Source: Pagrus major (Eukaryota; Chordata; Actinopteri; Spariformes; Sparidae). Taken from it: a stretch of 64,000 nt of DNA. Position numbers and translations under genes: made by a program. This document shows, piece after piece, positions 33,701-46,620 of this stretch (positions are counted from its first letter, which is position 1; each line of letters opens with the position of its first letter). Under the pieces are notes generated by a model. It was given only the letters and a program-made list of their open reading frames with translations, had not been told where the DNA came from and made no database searches. Where the stretch lies: the NCBI RefSeq assembly GCF_040436345.1, contig NC_133215.1, positions 21,998,806 through 22,062,805 of the forward strand. Reading direction: 5' to 3'.

Positions 33701-36700
33701 AGACTTCTTCAGAGAACTCCTGACAATTAACAGTTGAAGTCCTAGAGTCTTGTGTTAGCTTTCATGTCACATTCCACTGAAATTATTAGGTAAAAATATA
33801 CAGTGATATTTCTTAATTACACCTGATCAGGTCACAGAATCTGATGTACAACTGATCTCGTAATTAGGTGATAATAAGTCATAAGTATGGGTTTCTCCAT
33901 ATGCAGATGTCAATCTATTGTTATTTTTAACATCCCTGGATTCATCTAGCTGTCAGTCTATTCAATCTTCAAAGAAGTTTTAGCTAAATGTCTGTTTTTT
34001 CTTTATAAAGTAAAATTGTTACAAATAACTGTCACCTGCACTTTTGCACATGTAACCTTATTTTTATGCCATATGCACAATTCCAGTGAGAGAGGGAGTT
34101 GCGTACCCACGGACTTTTTTTTACTTCCTTATATCACTTTGTTAAGAGTCAGATTTGAGGAAGTACAAACAGTGGAAACAACCTTGTGTATTAATCTCTC
34201 CTCCCCTCATATCCCTCAAGTATGTCAAATGCTCCTTTGTGATCTGCTACTTCTAATATTTCTAATAGGATTACTCATTACTTACACTTGTTTTTTTTTA
34301 TTTTGTATTCACTAAATAAAGGAACAGCAAACTGCCAGAAATAGGAAATTCTGTTTTTTCCCTTCACTTTGTAACTTCTATTATGCAGATGTTTACTCAA
34401 CATGACTTTCCCCTCTATTTTCAGACTGTATAGGTGTGAACCCGCTGTCGGTCCCTCCAGCTCGGCTCAGCAACAACTACAAGAACTTTACACTCAAGTT
34501 CCACAAGTAAAGCTTCATTTTTCACATGGCTTCAGCTTCTCCTCGTTTGACTTCCTTTTCTTAGATTTATCTCTGTAGTATCTGATTATGATGACATTCA
34601 ACAAGTCACTTATCTCTGCTGTACACGCACGCTCAATACTGTATACTAGAGCACTAACACAGGTTTCTGTACAAAAACACACACACAGGGATGCAGGTCA
34701 GTCATTCTAGCCACATGAAATGTCTTCTTCAGCTTCCTAATCAGTGTCTGTTTCCCCTCTTAATTACCGGCAATCTCTTTTTTCAAGGTTCATTAATGTC
34801 ACCATCGAATTCCAGCTGAAGGCGATCAATTTACAGACCATCATCAACAATGAGATCCCAGACTGCTACACTTTTTACATAACGGTGAGCAAGGACATAT
34901 GCATGCATGTTCTAGAGCTCATGGACAACAGGCTGCCTTGTTGTAAAGGTGTTGATGGTTCAATTTCCAGCACGTCTGAAGAGCTTATAGTGGGCATGTG
35001 TTTTGAAAATTACAGCAATACACATCCTGGTTGAGGCATCTCTGTAAATTTTGCACACGTTTTGTTGTGTTTTTTGGGATTTTATGATAATAGGACTGAA
35101 TAACAGCTTGCTACTGTGATATCTGGCTATTTGGGCATTTGGTCAAAGGTTTCATAGAAGTTATGTTACCTGAAAGGGACTAATTGACAAAGTTATTAAA
35201 AATGAAATAGTTAAAATTAACTACAATTGTATGTCTTGTTTATTATAGCTACTTTTTTCACCTCTAACCCAGATATTTGGGTCAATCAGCACTAATCTAC
35301 ACTCACCACGGATCCAATATATCCTCGTCTGGCTGTCATAATGCAACACAATGACAAGATATTTTAGACACGTTTTTCACTCTTTTTATCCACCCACTTA
35401 ACTGTATAAAATATGAACGGAGCTTCAGGGCCTGAAAAGTGAAGCCAATGCACAAGTGCCTTAGACCTGCATTCTTTCTAATCGCCAGCGGGATTCAACT
35501 CCTCTGGTTGCAAAAAGAAGTCTGATTACATGTGAATTTATGAGAAGATGACCCTACTTCTCACTTGATTTTATTACCTCAACAAACAGTTTCATAATGA
35601 GTTTATGGTCTCAATCTGTAGTTTCAAATCTTAATAATAAGTAAAGCATCATGTTGATTTGTAAATGATGTTCCCATTAACAGTAAAATAGATGATAAAG
35701 CAGGGAATGCTTTAGGTGTGGCTACCTTGTGATTTATAATCCACTACCTCGATGTGTCCTTCATGTCATTAAACCACTCAACTTGTCCCTTGCCTCTGTG
35801 TTCTCAATGATAGCTGCTGCCCTGTACAACTCTGTTTGAATGAAACAATGGAAACCCCTTCTATATTTCATCATACAAACTGTATGACAAAGGATATTAA
35901 CGGTCTGCTGTCGGCCTCTCTCCTCCAGATAGTCCTGGACAACAAGGCTCACAGCGGCAAGGTGAAGATCTGGTTAGAAAACCAGGCAACCATAAAGGAG
36001 TGTAAAGACCCGAGCGTCTCTGGACACGGTGAGACACCAGATGAATGGATTGAAAGAGGACAGAGCATGGAGTAATACACAAATCACAGCACTCATGGAA
36101 ACACTGCAGCAGGGAGAGATGACACTAAGCTAGTAGAGAGCTAGCAGAGGTGTTAAAGAACATTGCAGCAGTGATACTATTGCAGTACATCTAACTGAAA
36201 CACTGCTCTGCTTCCTCCTTCTCACTTCCAGCTGAGAACTACACGCGTTTAGCGTTTGATGTCGCTGTGGCTCTGCTGTGCATGCTGTCACTGCTGCTGT
36301 GTGGACGCTCCATACTGCGAGGCATCATGCTGCAACAGGTATGGAAAATCTGTTCTAGCCAAAGGAAAACATACAACAGGATGAGAGCTTTGAATTACAG
36401 CATCATCGCCGGTTCATGCAGAATCGTACAGGTCAATAAACGTCTCACTGCACGTACAACTGATGTTTGAAGTCTTTGTTAATTCCTCTCTTATTGTCTC
36501 TGTGTATCAGGAGTTTGTGCACTTCTTTAAGGAGTCTCTGGACCGTAAAGTGTGCTGGGGTGACCGGATGGAGTTCATTAACGGCTGGTATATCCTCCTT
36601 ATCATCAGTGACATCCTCACCATCATTGGCAGTATTATCAAAATCGGCATCGAGTCAAAGGTGTGTGTTGCGTCACCTACAAGTGACAATACCTGCTTTA

Positions 36701-39579
36701 GTTTCTCCTTGCACTGAACTCAACAAGCCTTTAGCTGATGTCAGCGAGTAGTATTGTAAGCCACCGTTAATTAATCATCAACACAGCCATAGTCGTGTTC
36801 ATTGTGAAAGTGCTGCCTGTATCCAAAAATATCTTCCTTCCTCTCCTGACAGAATATGTCCTCGTATGATTTGTGTGGCATCCTGTTGGGAACCTCCACA
36901 CTCTTGGTGTGGGTTGGAGTCATTCGCTACCTCACATTCTTCCAGAAATACAATGTAAGTCACAGACACACTAGTGTGCATCAGCTGATAAGGTTGTAAG
37001 CTGCTGTTGATTTAATAATGTGTCAAATGGGTTGATGTAATGTAATAAACTCCGTTAATCAAGTCTCTCTGCTCTCTGTCACGTTGTAATTTGATCTTTC
37101 TAAAGTCTCTGTGCCTCCTGATATAGATCCTGATCGTGACGCTTCGAGCAGCATTCCCTAATGTGATTCGGTTCTGCTGCTGCGTGGCCGTCATCTATCT
37201 GGGCTACTGCTTCTGTGGCTGGATCGTCCTGGGACCATATCATGTGAAGGTGAACAAAACTGAAACTCTTGTAGACACAAATATGAATTTTTGGTGCAAT
37301 GCAACAGCTTAAACATGCAATCACTTATTATTTTGGCCACCTGGGGGCAGTGGAAGCATGTAGCACAATATTAACATGTCAATATTAACATGCCACTTTT
37401 TAAAGGGGAGTTGCAATATTTTTTAAACCTGGGTCCTATATTTACATGTTTTGGTCGGAACACTGGTCAACTGACAACATTATGGAAAGGATCCCTACAA
37501 AATTAGACCTTTATGTTAAAGGGTAAACTCCTTTTTGTAACCAGAAACACAAGTCCTGTTCAAGGAGTCTTTGTGTGGATACTTATCCAACCACAGGAAG
37601 TGACTCAGTGAAACCACAGAAAACTGGACTCACTCATAGCATTGCTCATAGTAGACATCCTGAGTGGATGCATTATGCATAAATCTCTAAAGTCAGATTT
37701 CTTCCATTTTAATAGTTTTCACAGAGTTACCTCCTACTGTGTTTGCTGTAGCTTTGTGCTTTACTCGCTGTATAAACACGCTCAGTTCATCCTCATTATT
37801 TCTGTTTTGTCTCCCTTAGTTCCGCTCTCTGTCCATGGTGTCAGAGTGCCTGTTCTCCCTCATCAACGGTGACGACATGTTTGTGACGTTCTCGGAGATG
37901 CAGGAGAGCAGCACTCTGGTGTGGGTGTTCAGCCAGGTGTACCTCTACAGCTTCATCTCCCTCTTCATCTACATGGTGCTGTCACTGTTTATCGCCCTTA
38001 TCACAGGAGCCTACGAGACCATCAAGGTAGGAAATTGGGTTGACCTAAACCAGGTTGTTTTTTCAGGTTTTCTGACTGCCAGAATGGTGTCAGAGCTTTA
38101 GAATATGGAAGATAATTTATACTCTTTGATTTCCACAGCACCAAACCCAAGAACCCATCCACATCACAGACCTGCACGCCTTCATAGCAGAGTGTACAGA
38201 CGCACCAAGCTCGGGGAAGTTCAGGGGTCTGGAGACATCGCCGTGCTCCTTTTTCTGCTGCTGTGACAGGTGAGGAGGACAAAATCAACAACAACAACAA
38301 TCATCTCTCTGATGATCAACAAGGACTGAATAATTATTCTGGAATGATTATATTGAGGTGTCATTAACAACATGTCAGCAGATTTTATAAATAACAGACA
38401 GTAGCAATGAAGGAAAGAAGGGGAAAGGCATGATGTGAACTTCCTCATTATATCAGGTAAACAAACTGTTTCTCTCAACATTTCAGCCAGAGAGACAAGT
38501 GTGTTAGAAAGTTTTGAGTTTGAGGGACATTTGAAAGACTAATTTCCCTGATGCTAAAACAGAAGTTTACTCTAAGATTGGTCAGCTAGTCTAAAAGTAA
38601 GAAAGAAAGCTCAGAAAACCGTCACAATTAAGCACAATTTGATCTATAAGGTTAAACATATAAACAATCATGTTGTAAACACTGCTGAAATGTGTCAAGC
38701 TTTGAAAGAGACCTAACGATTAAGGGTTAAGGGTTTAAAAGCCTGCAACTCCCCTCCAGTTAGTTAGAACTGAAGACGCCTCTTGGATGAGAGGTGAAAC
38801 GTCTTCAAGAAACTGAAACGAAGTCCAGTTGCCTACGATACAGCACTTAGAGTCAGTGTTGTTAACATTAGTAATGGATGTTCATTTTATAAAGCAACAT
38901 TTGAAAAGGAAGAAATGATATTTCAGTGCATTTTTTTGTCATAATTTTAAGCGAGGGTAGCAACGTTTAATCAACTAGTCGACTAATTCTGCACATCCTT
39001 TGTTGCATGTCATACTCTGCTCTTTTTATCCTCTGTCATTTCTTGTACTATCAAAATAAAAGCAAAACGCCAAAAACAATTCTTTTCAGATCAGATTTTT
39101 ATCTCATGACAGCATGTGTTTGTAAGTATTTCGAGGTAGAGTAAAGACGGTGTTTAAAGAACATTGTTTATAAATTTGTATGATAATTTTCATAACATAA
39201 TTTTAAGTGAAAAAGAGGTAGTGCTGTGCTCGAGGAACATCTTTATACTATCAAACTCTACAAAAATGCAGGTGCTCCTAAAGAAAAAGGTCAGCAAATG
39301 AGAGGAAAGACAAACTTCCAGCACTCATGCATGAAGCAGCTGTGTTTTATTGTTCTATAAGTAGACATGTTTTGGCTTCTGCTGTATTTTTGTTCCTGTA
39401 TGAATGCCTGGTTTGTTTTTTCCTCTCGTAATTTTTAAGTATGTTTTACTAAATACCATCATTACTTGACTCTAGATAAGAATATATGATTATGATATAA
39501 AGTATCATGACTACATGTGTCGTCTTTCTGATTTTCCCCCAGAACAACAACATATGAGGACGCCCTGCTAGTGAACTGA
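24711..39579 (+). CDS. mcoln1: Mucolipin-1 (TRPML1) lysosomal cation channel
   Basis: Releases Ca2+, Fe2+ and other cations from late endosomes and lysosomes, opened by PI(3,5)P2. Fourteen coding exons: 24711-24741, 31821-32098, 32679-32846, 32964-33120, 34425-34506, 34788-34884, 35929-36028, 36232-36338, 36511-36660, 36853-36954, 37127-37249, 37820-38026, 38139-38269, 39543-39579. Phases all agree and give 589 residues (human 580). Visible: [22 protein letters not shown] ahead of TM1 ([18 protein letters not shown]), the luminal domain with [12 protein letters not shown] segments [34 protein letters not shown] and [20 protein letters not shown], pore filter NGDDMF (481-486), last [22 protein letters not shown]. 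The tail keeps the palmitoylation-type cysteines (FFCCCD) and the di-leucine end EDALLVN. The exon 4 donor (gtccat) is weak. Whether this is the a or b paralogue is not decided here. Confidence 0.98.
28527..28690 (+). repeat. 164-bp direct repeat, copy 2
   Basis: Partner of 23970-24133, lying inside mcoln1 intron 1. The two copies flank the mcoln1 promoter and first exon at 4.56 kb spacing. Confidence 0.95.
30615..30745. repeat. tgctaacatg-rich dispersed repeat
   Basis: Recurring 'atgctaacat' and 'gctaacatgctgatg' with 'accatcttagtttagtgtgt', a familiar fish intronic repeat. Confidence 0.55.
32126..32410 (+). repeat. Dispersed repeat in mcoln1 intron 2
   Basis: 'ttacctctgccaaggaggtt', 'tttgtcagcaggat', 'tctcagggaataatgcatgg' and 'tatctatgagtg' match, in order, the interrupted copy at 41315-43465. 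That copy has inverted-type ends (acctcc.ccaag and ccttgg), suggesting a non-autonomous DNA element. The 3' end is missing here. Confidence 0.7.
33121..34424 (+). other. mcoln1 intron 4
   Basis: 1.3 kb, begins with the non-consensus donor gtccat. No other feature recognised. Confidence 0.5.
34885..35928 (+). other. mcoln1 intron 6
   Basis: 1.04 kb, gtgagc donor, ctcctccag acceptor. No exon or clear repeat recognised. Confidence 0.5.
37325..37640. repeat. Dispersed repeat in mcoln1 intron 11
   Basis: 'ttggccacctgggggcagtg' start and phrases such as 'aggaagtgactcagtg' are recurrent in fish introns. Family unknown. Confidence 0.4.
38270..39542 (+). other. mcoln1 intron 13, with a repeat scrap
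   Basis: 1.27 kb. About 38765-38840 carries a small imperfect hairpin around 'ctcttggatgagaggtgaaa' followed by 'cgtcttcaagaaactgaaa', a phrase common in fish dispersed repeats. No exon found. Confidence 0.5.
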
Positions 39580-41290
39580 AGTTGACCTCAGTGACCTCAC
39601 TCTCCCCTCTGCTGACCACAGGGATACACTGCACACTCCTGATGCCCAGTGTCTCTGTACCAATATACTGTATCTGGGTTAAACCTCAGCACTCATGTGA
39701 AGGAGGAGTCAAAATCAACCTGAAAGCACTCTGCAGGAGGAATGTGTAACAGGGTTCCTCTTATTGGACTTCTTAATTTTCTGTCCTTAAGTCCATGAAG
39801 AAGAAATTGAGGGCTGATGCAGGACTGGACTACTGGATGACCAATGCACAAACATTTCTCTGTTCCTTGTTGGACAGAAACAGTATTTTTTATGTATTTA
39901 ATGATGCACAATGCTGAACCAGGAACAGATACTAAGTGGATACAGGTGCCATGATGTGGACTGGAGTGGTGCATACATGGTACTTTCTGTTTTTATTGTT
40001 GTGTTTTTTTCTTTTCATAGTATTTCAAAATAGATCGTGACTTGAAGACAAAGCTCTTCAATTGAAGCATTTATACATGTCATGAAACATAAGAAGGATA
40101 AGTTATATCCTTTTACACCCAAATACTCTTTATTTTGAAACACCGTAACATCCCTTAAACTGTCATAACTGTTTCTCCGGGACATGTAAATTCATACAAA
40201 ATGAAGGATCCGCCTCATTGTAGTCTTTTTTAGACAATCAGGGAGATGGTGTTCAGAAAGCTATCTGAAAACAGGACCATAAATTGATGTTTTCTCTCCT
40301 GTGAGCTACATCTCCAGTACAAAGTTTCTACTGCACAAGTATCACGCTGCCTTTAAATGTGGAGTCTATGTTGTGTTTTTCTTGCTCCACTTGCTTGCTG
40401 CATCTATCCGAGTAATGATCAATATAATGTCACTAATGAACCACTCAACGTTCCCTGTGGTTTGCTACAACAAGGAAAGCTCTTCTCCAGACCCATATGC
40501 ATGTTTCTTTAATGATGCCAAAGTATGTTAAGATACAAAGAGTTCATCCATTGTTTGGCTGACTGCAGTCTACAAAACTGTATCTGACTTGTTGTAAGAA
40601 AATGACTTGAATTGCCTTACAAAGTGGAGCAGGGTTTAGTTTAGATAACCGGAAGACAACTTAATGACAGCAGAAGCATAATTGTAGCTCTGTTATAATG
40701 TCCTTTCAAGCTAAATCATAGTGCTGTATATGTTTATTGTTTTCATAATGATGTCTTGTCCTAAACTGTCGCTCAGCGACTGGATCTTGAATTTCTTTTT
40801 GTTTTAATTTTAACTTTGTACCGCATAAAACGCACAATAGCTAAAGGAGTGTCAGTCTGGACTCCAGAAGGTGTTTTTAGGAAAATAGTTTTGTTTGTGT
40901 TTGAGTTGATTTCTGGTCCAAACAATAGCAGGTTAATACTTTATTTTCGTATTTTTTACAGTCATCTCGTACTAAGTTAAATCTGCTGATAGACTTCTCG
41001 GTGGCAAACGTGCCAAAATTATTCACTGCCTTAACTTTATATTGTATGACACACATACATATATATGTGTATATATACACACGCACATACACACACACAC
41101 ACAGACGATGTCTAGTATTACCTAGATGTACCTTTCCTACATCTTGATGTTGTCATGTTTTTTTTATGCAGATGATCTGTACTGAATTGTATTCAAAAAA
41201 TGCAAACATTAGAGACATGGGTCGTCTGAAGGCATTTCCTTGGTGTCATATACTGTATGTTGCCATTCTGCTGATTAAAGTTTCCCAGAT
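39580..41290 (+). other. mcoln1 3'UTR and downstream
   Basis: No AATAAA was spotted; the best candidate signal is ATTAAA at 41274-41279. A (CA/TA)n microsatellite lies at about 41050-41102. No other gene seen. Confidence 0.4.
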
Positions 41291-41579
41291 CATCTTTGAT
41301 ATTAAGACAGATAAATTACCTCCACCAAGGAGGTTATGTTTTCACTCATGTCCGTTTGTTTGTTGGTTTGTCAGCAGGATTACACAAAAACTACTGAACG
41401 GATTTTCACGAAACTTGGATGGAGGATGGGTGTCAGCCAAGAAAAGACCCCATTAACTTTTGGTGTGAATCCAGATAAAGGGACAGATGCATGTATTTTG
41501 TTCTCACTTTCTTTAACATTGCAAGATATTAATATTAATATATCAACTAAAAAAAAACTTGTTTTCTTGCAGAATTACG

Positions 41580-42391
41580 GAAGCCCTGCATTCATACATT
41601 TTATTTCCTCCGTTTTCCCGTGATAACAAGTTAATTTCATTTGTTTTCTCGAGATCTCGAGTTATTATCTCGAAAAAACAACTGCCGTTTTCCTGAGATA
41701 ACAAGTTAATTTCATTTGTTTTCTCGAGATCTCGAGTTATTATCTCGAAATAACAACTGCCGTTTTCCCGAGATAATGGGATAATTTTCTCAAGATCTCG
41801 AGATAACGAAACTTTGTTTTCCCGAGATAACGATATAATTAATTTGAGATCTCGAGATAATGACTGTGATATGATAGGCCTGAGATTATGGAGACGCCGG
41901 GACCTCGTAGCTGGTCAGCTATGTAGTTAACGTCGACATTAGGCTCACTTAGATTGTGCCGCCGATATAGCTGAAGCCTTGCAAACCGTCTTTTTAGATA
42001 ATGCACACTAATGTGTATATTATCTGTAATAGCACGGCATAATGCTATTTCAGCCTGTGTCAGGCCTTGATTGAAAAGATATGTGACGTGGTGATCGATA
42101 TGCTCCTGCTCCTCTGACATTGCTACACTGAATGATATTTCCTGCAATGATTTCATATACTACACTATCGTTTTGTTTTCTCAAGATCTCAAATGAATTA
42201 TATTGTTATCTCGGGAAAACAAAGTTTCGTTATCTCGAGATCTCGAGAAAATTATCCCATTATCTCGGGAAAACGGCAGTTGTTATTTCGAGATAATAAC
42301 TCGAGATCTCGAGAAAGCAAATGAAATTAACTCGTTATCACGGGAAAACGGAGGAAATAAAATGTATGAATGCATGGCCCTTTAGGGCTTC
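41580..42391. mobile_element. Fold-back DNA transposon with long inverted arms
   Basis: Ends gaagccct/agggcttc. Arms of about 250-300 bp ('ttcatacattttatttcctc' and its inverse) contain direct repeats of the palindromic ctcgagatctcgag with tatctcga. The unique centre (about 41870-42160) includes the minus-strand frame described separately. Superfamily not settled. Confidence 0.85.
41839..42156 (-). CDS. Partial integrase-like transposase N-terminus
   Basis: 105 codons open, ending within the inverted arm. Around residues 13-60 the wording HHVTYLFNQGLTQAEIALC and HISVHYLKRRFARLQLYRR resembles the N-terminal helix-turn-helix segment of integrase-like (DDE/rve) transposases seen in fish genomes. 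The catalytic core is absent, so this is a fragment kept in a non-autonomous element. Family assignment is by remembered resemblance only. Confidence 0.45.
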   Translation of the reverse strand: MKSLQEISFSVAMSEEQEHIDHHVTYLFNQGLTQAEIALCRAITDNIHISVHYLKRRFARLQLYRRHNLSEPNVDVNYIADQLRGPGVSIISGLSYHSHYLEISN

Positions 42392-42795
42392 TGTACAGAC
42401 TATTTGTTTCTGCTATTTGTTAAGGATACCCAATACATAATACACTGTTTTTGGACTATATTACTATATTATGTGTTAACAATACCAACTAGGTATTAGT
42501 GCCTCGCAAAGTGCAGATATTTTTATATGCATATATATATTTGTAGATAGGAGGTTTTGTGCTTTGGCCATTGATATACAAGTTTCTCAGGGAATAATGC
42601 ATGGATCTTGATGAAAAAAAGCAGGCATATTTAAGTGGCTGGTATCTATGAGTGAGAACAATTTGATGCAGATCCAAATAAAAACCTGGATCTGGCCGAT
42701 TTAAATGTTTTATGTGATATTAGATTAGGCTTGATTGGGTCACAGGAAACTGTTGGGCCTTGGCAGCGATATGCGATCTACAGAGTGCCATTCTG

Positions 42796-43453
42796 CAGGG
42801 ACGTGCAGAGGAGAGCTGAGGGTGCTGGGGCACCTGCCCCTCGGTCCAATGTGCCCTTTTGTCATATTTTATTGTGTTTTCTTTTTCTGCAGTGGTTCTA
42901 TTAAATTGTTCGGCTAATTTGTAGAAAACATTTCTCCAATTGTTTTGCTAGTTTGGAGAACAGAATAACATCCTTTGTGATCAGATGCGTTGCTCTGTTC
43001 CGTTTTAATCGGTCATTTGGCATCTTAATAGAGGAAAGCACTATATTTGAGAAAAATAAAGCATGCAAACAGCTTTTGCTAAATTTTGCTAGCTGTCTAA
43101 ACTAGATTATTGTCAGTAAAAGTTCATTTCGCAACGTATACATTTTAATTGTATTTTTTTTCTATGTTTTCATGTTTATCATTGTTTCTTGTTTATTATC
43201 ATGTTTAATGCAGTGCAGAGACACCTCGTAAAAACGAGATCGAAACGACAAGAAAAGGAGCTGAAACGAACAATGTTTGATATTTTTCCTTTGAAAAAGT
43301 ACTTAAACGAATAATTGGTAATCAAAATAGTTTGCAAATCATTTTCTTTTAATCACTAATCATTGCAGCCCTAGTACTCTGTGCTGTTTTTTTCTTTGTT
43401 TTCTTTTTTAAACTTTGACCTCCTGCCCCTCTAAAGGTTTCTGCACGGCCCTG
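42796..43453. mobile_element. hAT-like non-autonomous element, 658 bp
   Basis: Termini CAGGGACGTGCAGAG and (inverse) CAGGGCCGTGCAGAAA form terminal inverted repeats. Flanks ccattctg and gcattcta resemble an aged 8-bp target duplication, the hAT signature. Near its right side (about 43305-43373) it carries the tail of the common 'cattgcagccct' MITE, a further nested insertion. Confidence 0.65.
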
Positions 43454-43465
43454 GCATTCTAGTTT

Positions 43466-46425
43466 TATTATGTATCATGAGATAATTTGATCTACAGTGA
43501 CTGTGGGTGCAGTTCTTCTGTATTGTCAGAAGGGGGCGCAAGCTGTTCATGTGTCTGGATGCAGTTTATAACACTACTTAAAGTCAACAAGTTTATTTAA
43601 CTTCTTTGCTGGCAGATACAAAAAAAAAAGGCACATGGATGATTTATAAGAAAACTATGATTCTTTGTTTGGAAATAGATCCTTGAATCTAACTGATGGC
43701 TGTCATGAGCAGCCTGCATGTTTTGGTAGAGACGCTGCAGCACAGAGAGCTCACAGAGGGGAAATTATAATTCTGGTTTCTTTTTTTCAGAACAGTCCGA
43801 TATGATGAGCTCATTTCCTGCTTATTGAGCTTCCCATGCGAGGCTTGGCAGCTGATGTAGCACATCTTTGCCTTCTACTCACTTAACCTAATATCATCAT
43901 ACATTACTGTACTGCTCAGGCGGTGCCTCTATGGCTCATGTCAGATTGTTAGAGAGCAAAGGAGGACATTTTTCCTTGAATCGAGGGCTGTTTTTGTCCT
44001 TTAACATAATTTTCGTGAATGTAAGACTACTCTTGCTCTGTATTTGATGCACAAAGAAAGCCCAAAGGTAATGCCTTGCTTCAGAAGCTGCTAAGGGTCT
44101 GTCAGTATTTTCAGTGCACTGATGTCGGGTGTGGTCCTTTGTTGAAGTTTGATCTCAGCTTGAATTGAAATGTGCTCCAGTCGCTCACTTGTGACTCTCT
44201 GTTTGAAGTTCAGCCCTTTTTATATTAACAAAGCGCCTCAGATCAAAAATGCAGGCCTGAAGCTGCAGCAGCAGTTTCTACTTCCTCTCTTATATCTTGT
44301 ATAATGACTCACTGAATCTGCTGCTGCCTGAGTTTGTATGGTGTGTCAGTCTGGGTGTGTGCGTTGGCCCAACCTGCGTGTGCAGCTGTCCTAAGATACG
44401 AGGTGTTTGGGCAGATGGATGACCCGATCTAACTAAAGAAACAGATTTAAAAGAAGCAAAGTCTGTGTATAGAAGCCTTGTAGATTATCAGTCCATCCTA
44501 ATTCTGTTAAGGATTTCAACCAGAGCTGAGCCACACCCTTGTCTAACAACATTATGAAGCAATCTGAAGTGGATGGACAGGATGTGAGGAGATTTAGCTT
44601 TTACAGCTCAGTGATATAATGATGGATGCTGTGAGCCCAGTTTCACCTATGGTTAATGGTTCCACGCTGGTTTCATTTTGTAGTTTTGTGCGCTCCTCTC
44701 TCCCACAGAAAACACAGCTCCTGAAACGCCTCGTCAGTGGTCCCACCTTTGATTCTGTGACTTTGTGACATCACACTATGTCACCAGGTCACACATTTGC
44801 ATAATTAATACCTATATTCATGGTAGAAGTGAAAACAGGACAGAGCAGACTGGAGACACGGTGAGCTGTGCTGGCACAGGCATGTGTGAGCTGATCAATC
44901 AGAGGAGACTTGGTTTCCAGAAAAACATTGAAAGGCCTAAAATTCACATTACTGGATGTTAGATTTTTAAGGCAATCCTTAAACCCTACAAGTCAAGGAC
45001 AAGCTGTATGGAGCCATTTTATGTTTTTCTCAGTTGTTTCTTCAAATGTTTTAAAACAAGTCCCCTCCATCTGCTTCTGTTGTTTATGAGAATAAAGCGA
45101 CACTGTTTTGCTTTGAAGCTCCAGAAATGTTTTCTGGACTATGCAACTTCCCCTGACTTTCCATCTGCCTGAGGGTGAGTAGATCATGACTGAATATTCA
45201 TTTTCAGAGGAACTTTAACTGCAGAAAACCCTGTCTAAAAGAAGGTTTACTAAAATGGTTTACTAAAATTCTTCTCATGGATCCACACTCAAGATCCAAG
45301 AGTCATATATGCAAATATAATGTTAGTTATAATTGTGTCACAGCTGCAAATTCAAACTGCTTACTAAAAAGAGTTGAAGTTGCAGGATTAGTGAAAGTTT
45401 TGTGATTCCCCCTCACTCTGCTGCAGGGCCCCTTGCCGACTGGAAAGGCTGGACAGGCTGCTGATGAAAAAGCATAGTACAGAGCAGGGATGGAGAGGCA
45501 GAGCTGAGACATGACTCACACACTCTTTCTCTTCGTGAGGAACATTGAGATTCAGTCACTGGTTGATGATTTCTGGTAAGTCTTCATTCCTCCCTTCACT
45601 TAGTTTTTGATGTCTCTTTGCCCGAGGCTTTTTTCTTTAAATGTCTTCATTCTTTCTCCTCGTCTCTGAGTTTAATCAGAGAAAACAACAGTTAATGTCA
45701 GATGACATGACCCATTCACTCTCTCTGTCTCTTTCTGTGAGTTGCAATAGTCTTTGTCTGTTGTCTCCCTTTTCATCGATTTCTATTGTGGAGGACGCAG
45801 CTGCAGCCCAACATTTTAAAAAAAGAAGAAAAAAAAAAGCATTCAACTCACAGCTATTGTGGGCTGGTACCATAGGGAAGTGGAAACTGTGCAGAAAATG
45901 AACCATGTACATTTAAAGGAAAACTTTCTTCATTCTGGAAGAATCTGTTTTAATCAGGCGTACTCCCATCTATCCAACTCTCAGGAAACAGAAACCCTTT
46001 GTGTGTGTAGAGAACGACGACTCATGCAACTTGATGTCTCAGATTTCATTTCAAGCACAGAGAATAAACATGTGGGTGGAAGAAAAGGGGAAGGAGTGTG
46101 TCAGCAATCCTGAAGTTTTTATGCCTAAAGCCTCAAAATAGAGATTATTGGGAACCCCTGTTTAATGAGATTGCGTTGCTCCTCTGGCTATTTTTGTCAC
46201 TTGAATGCAGATTGAGAGTGAATCACACATTTGACCTACACAGCATGTGGAAATGAAACAGTGGAAACACTGAAACCTCACTGCAATTACTTCCACAAAT
46301 TGATAAAGACCTTCTTCTGATTATACTGAGTTGTTTCACACTGTAGAGCTGGTGTTACATATTATTGTACCAGCTAAGTAATATTAATAATGAGTTTGAT
46401 GGACATTTAATGTGCAGGGAGGGTC
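43466..46425. other. Intergenic, no gene found
   Basis: Several short open frames have no recognisable domain. No RNA gene seen. Confidence 0.4.
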
Positions 46426-46429
46426 AAAC

Positions 46430-46620
46430 GAAATAATACCATGAGATGTATTATGGGAAATGTAGGATACTGTGATCTCTCAGGATATCTCTTGTGACCA
46501 TTCTATTTAAAAAAATGTGTCTCATCTGAGGCCCCAACTTTACGGAAGTGCAATACTAAATCGCTGAAACTCCCTTTTGACCACTTTTCACTGACTTCCT
46601 GTTTGACAGTTTAGCTTGAG
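46430..46620. repeat. MITE-like repeat
   Basis: 'tgtattatgggaaatgtagg' and 'aagtgcaatactaaatcgct' resemble parts of the TTAA-family element at 47-48 kb and the 'gcattatgggaagtgta' segments at 9.3 and 11.6 kb. Confidence 0.45.

Larger units (their letters stand above)
41315..43465 (+). mobile_element. Dispersed DNA-type repeat broken by two insertions
   Basis: Its first part (41315-41530, 'ttacctccaccaaggaggtt'), its middle (42583-42700, 'tctcagggaataatgcatgg') and its end ('gttgggccttggcagcgata' to 'gagtgccattct', 42750-42795, resuming 'gcattctag' at 43454) are in order. They are split by a fold-back element (41580-42391) and a hAT-like element (42796-43453). The intron 2 copy at 32126 is uninterrupted through the first site, which supports the insertion order. 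Confidence 0.7.
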
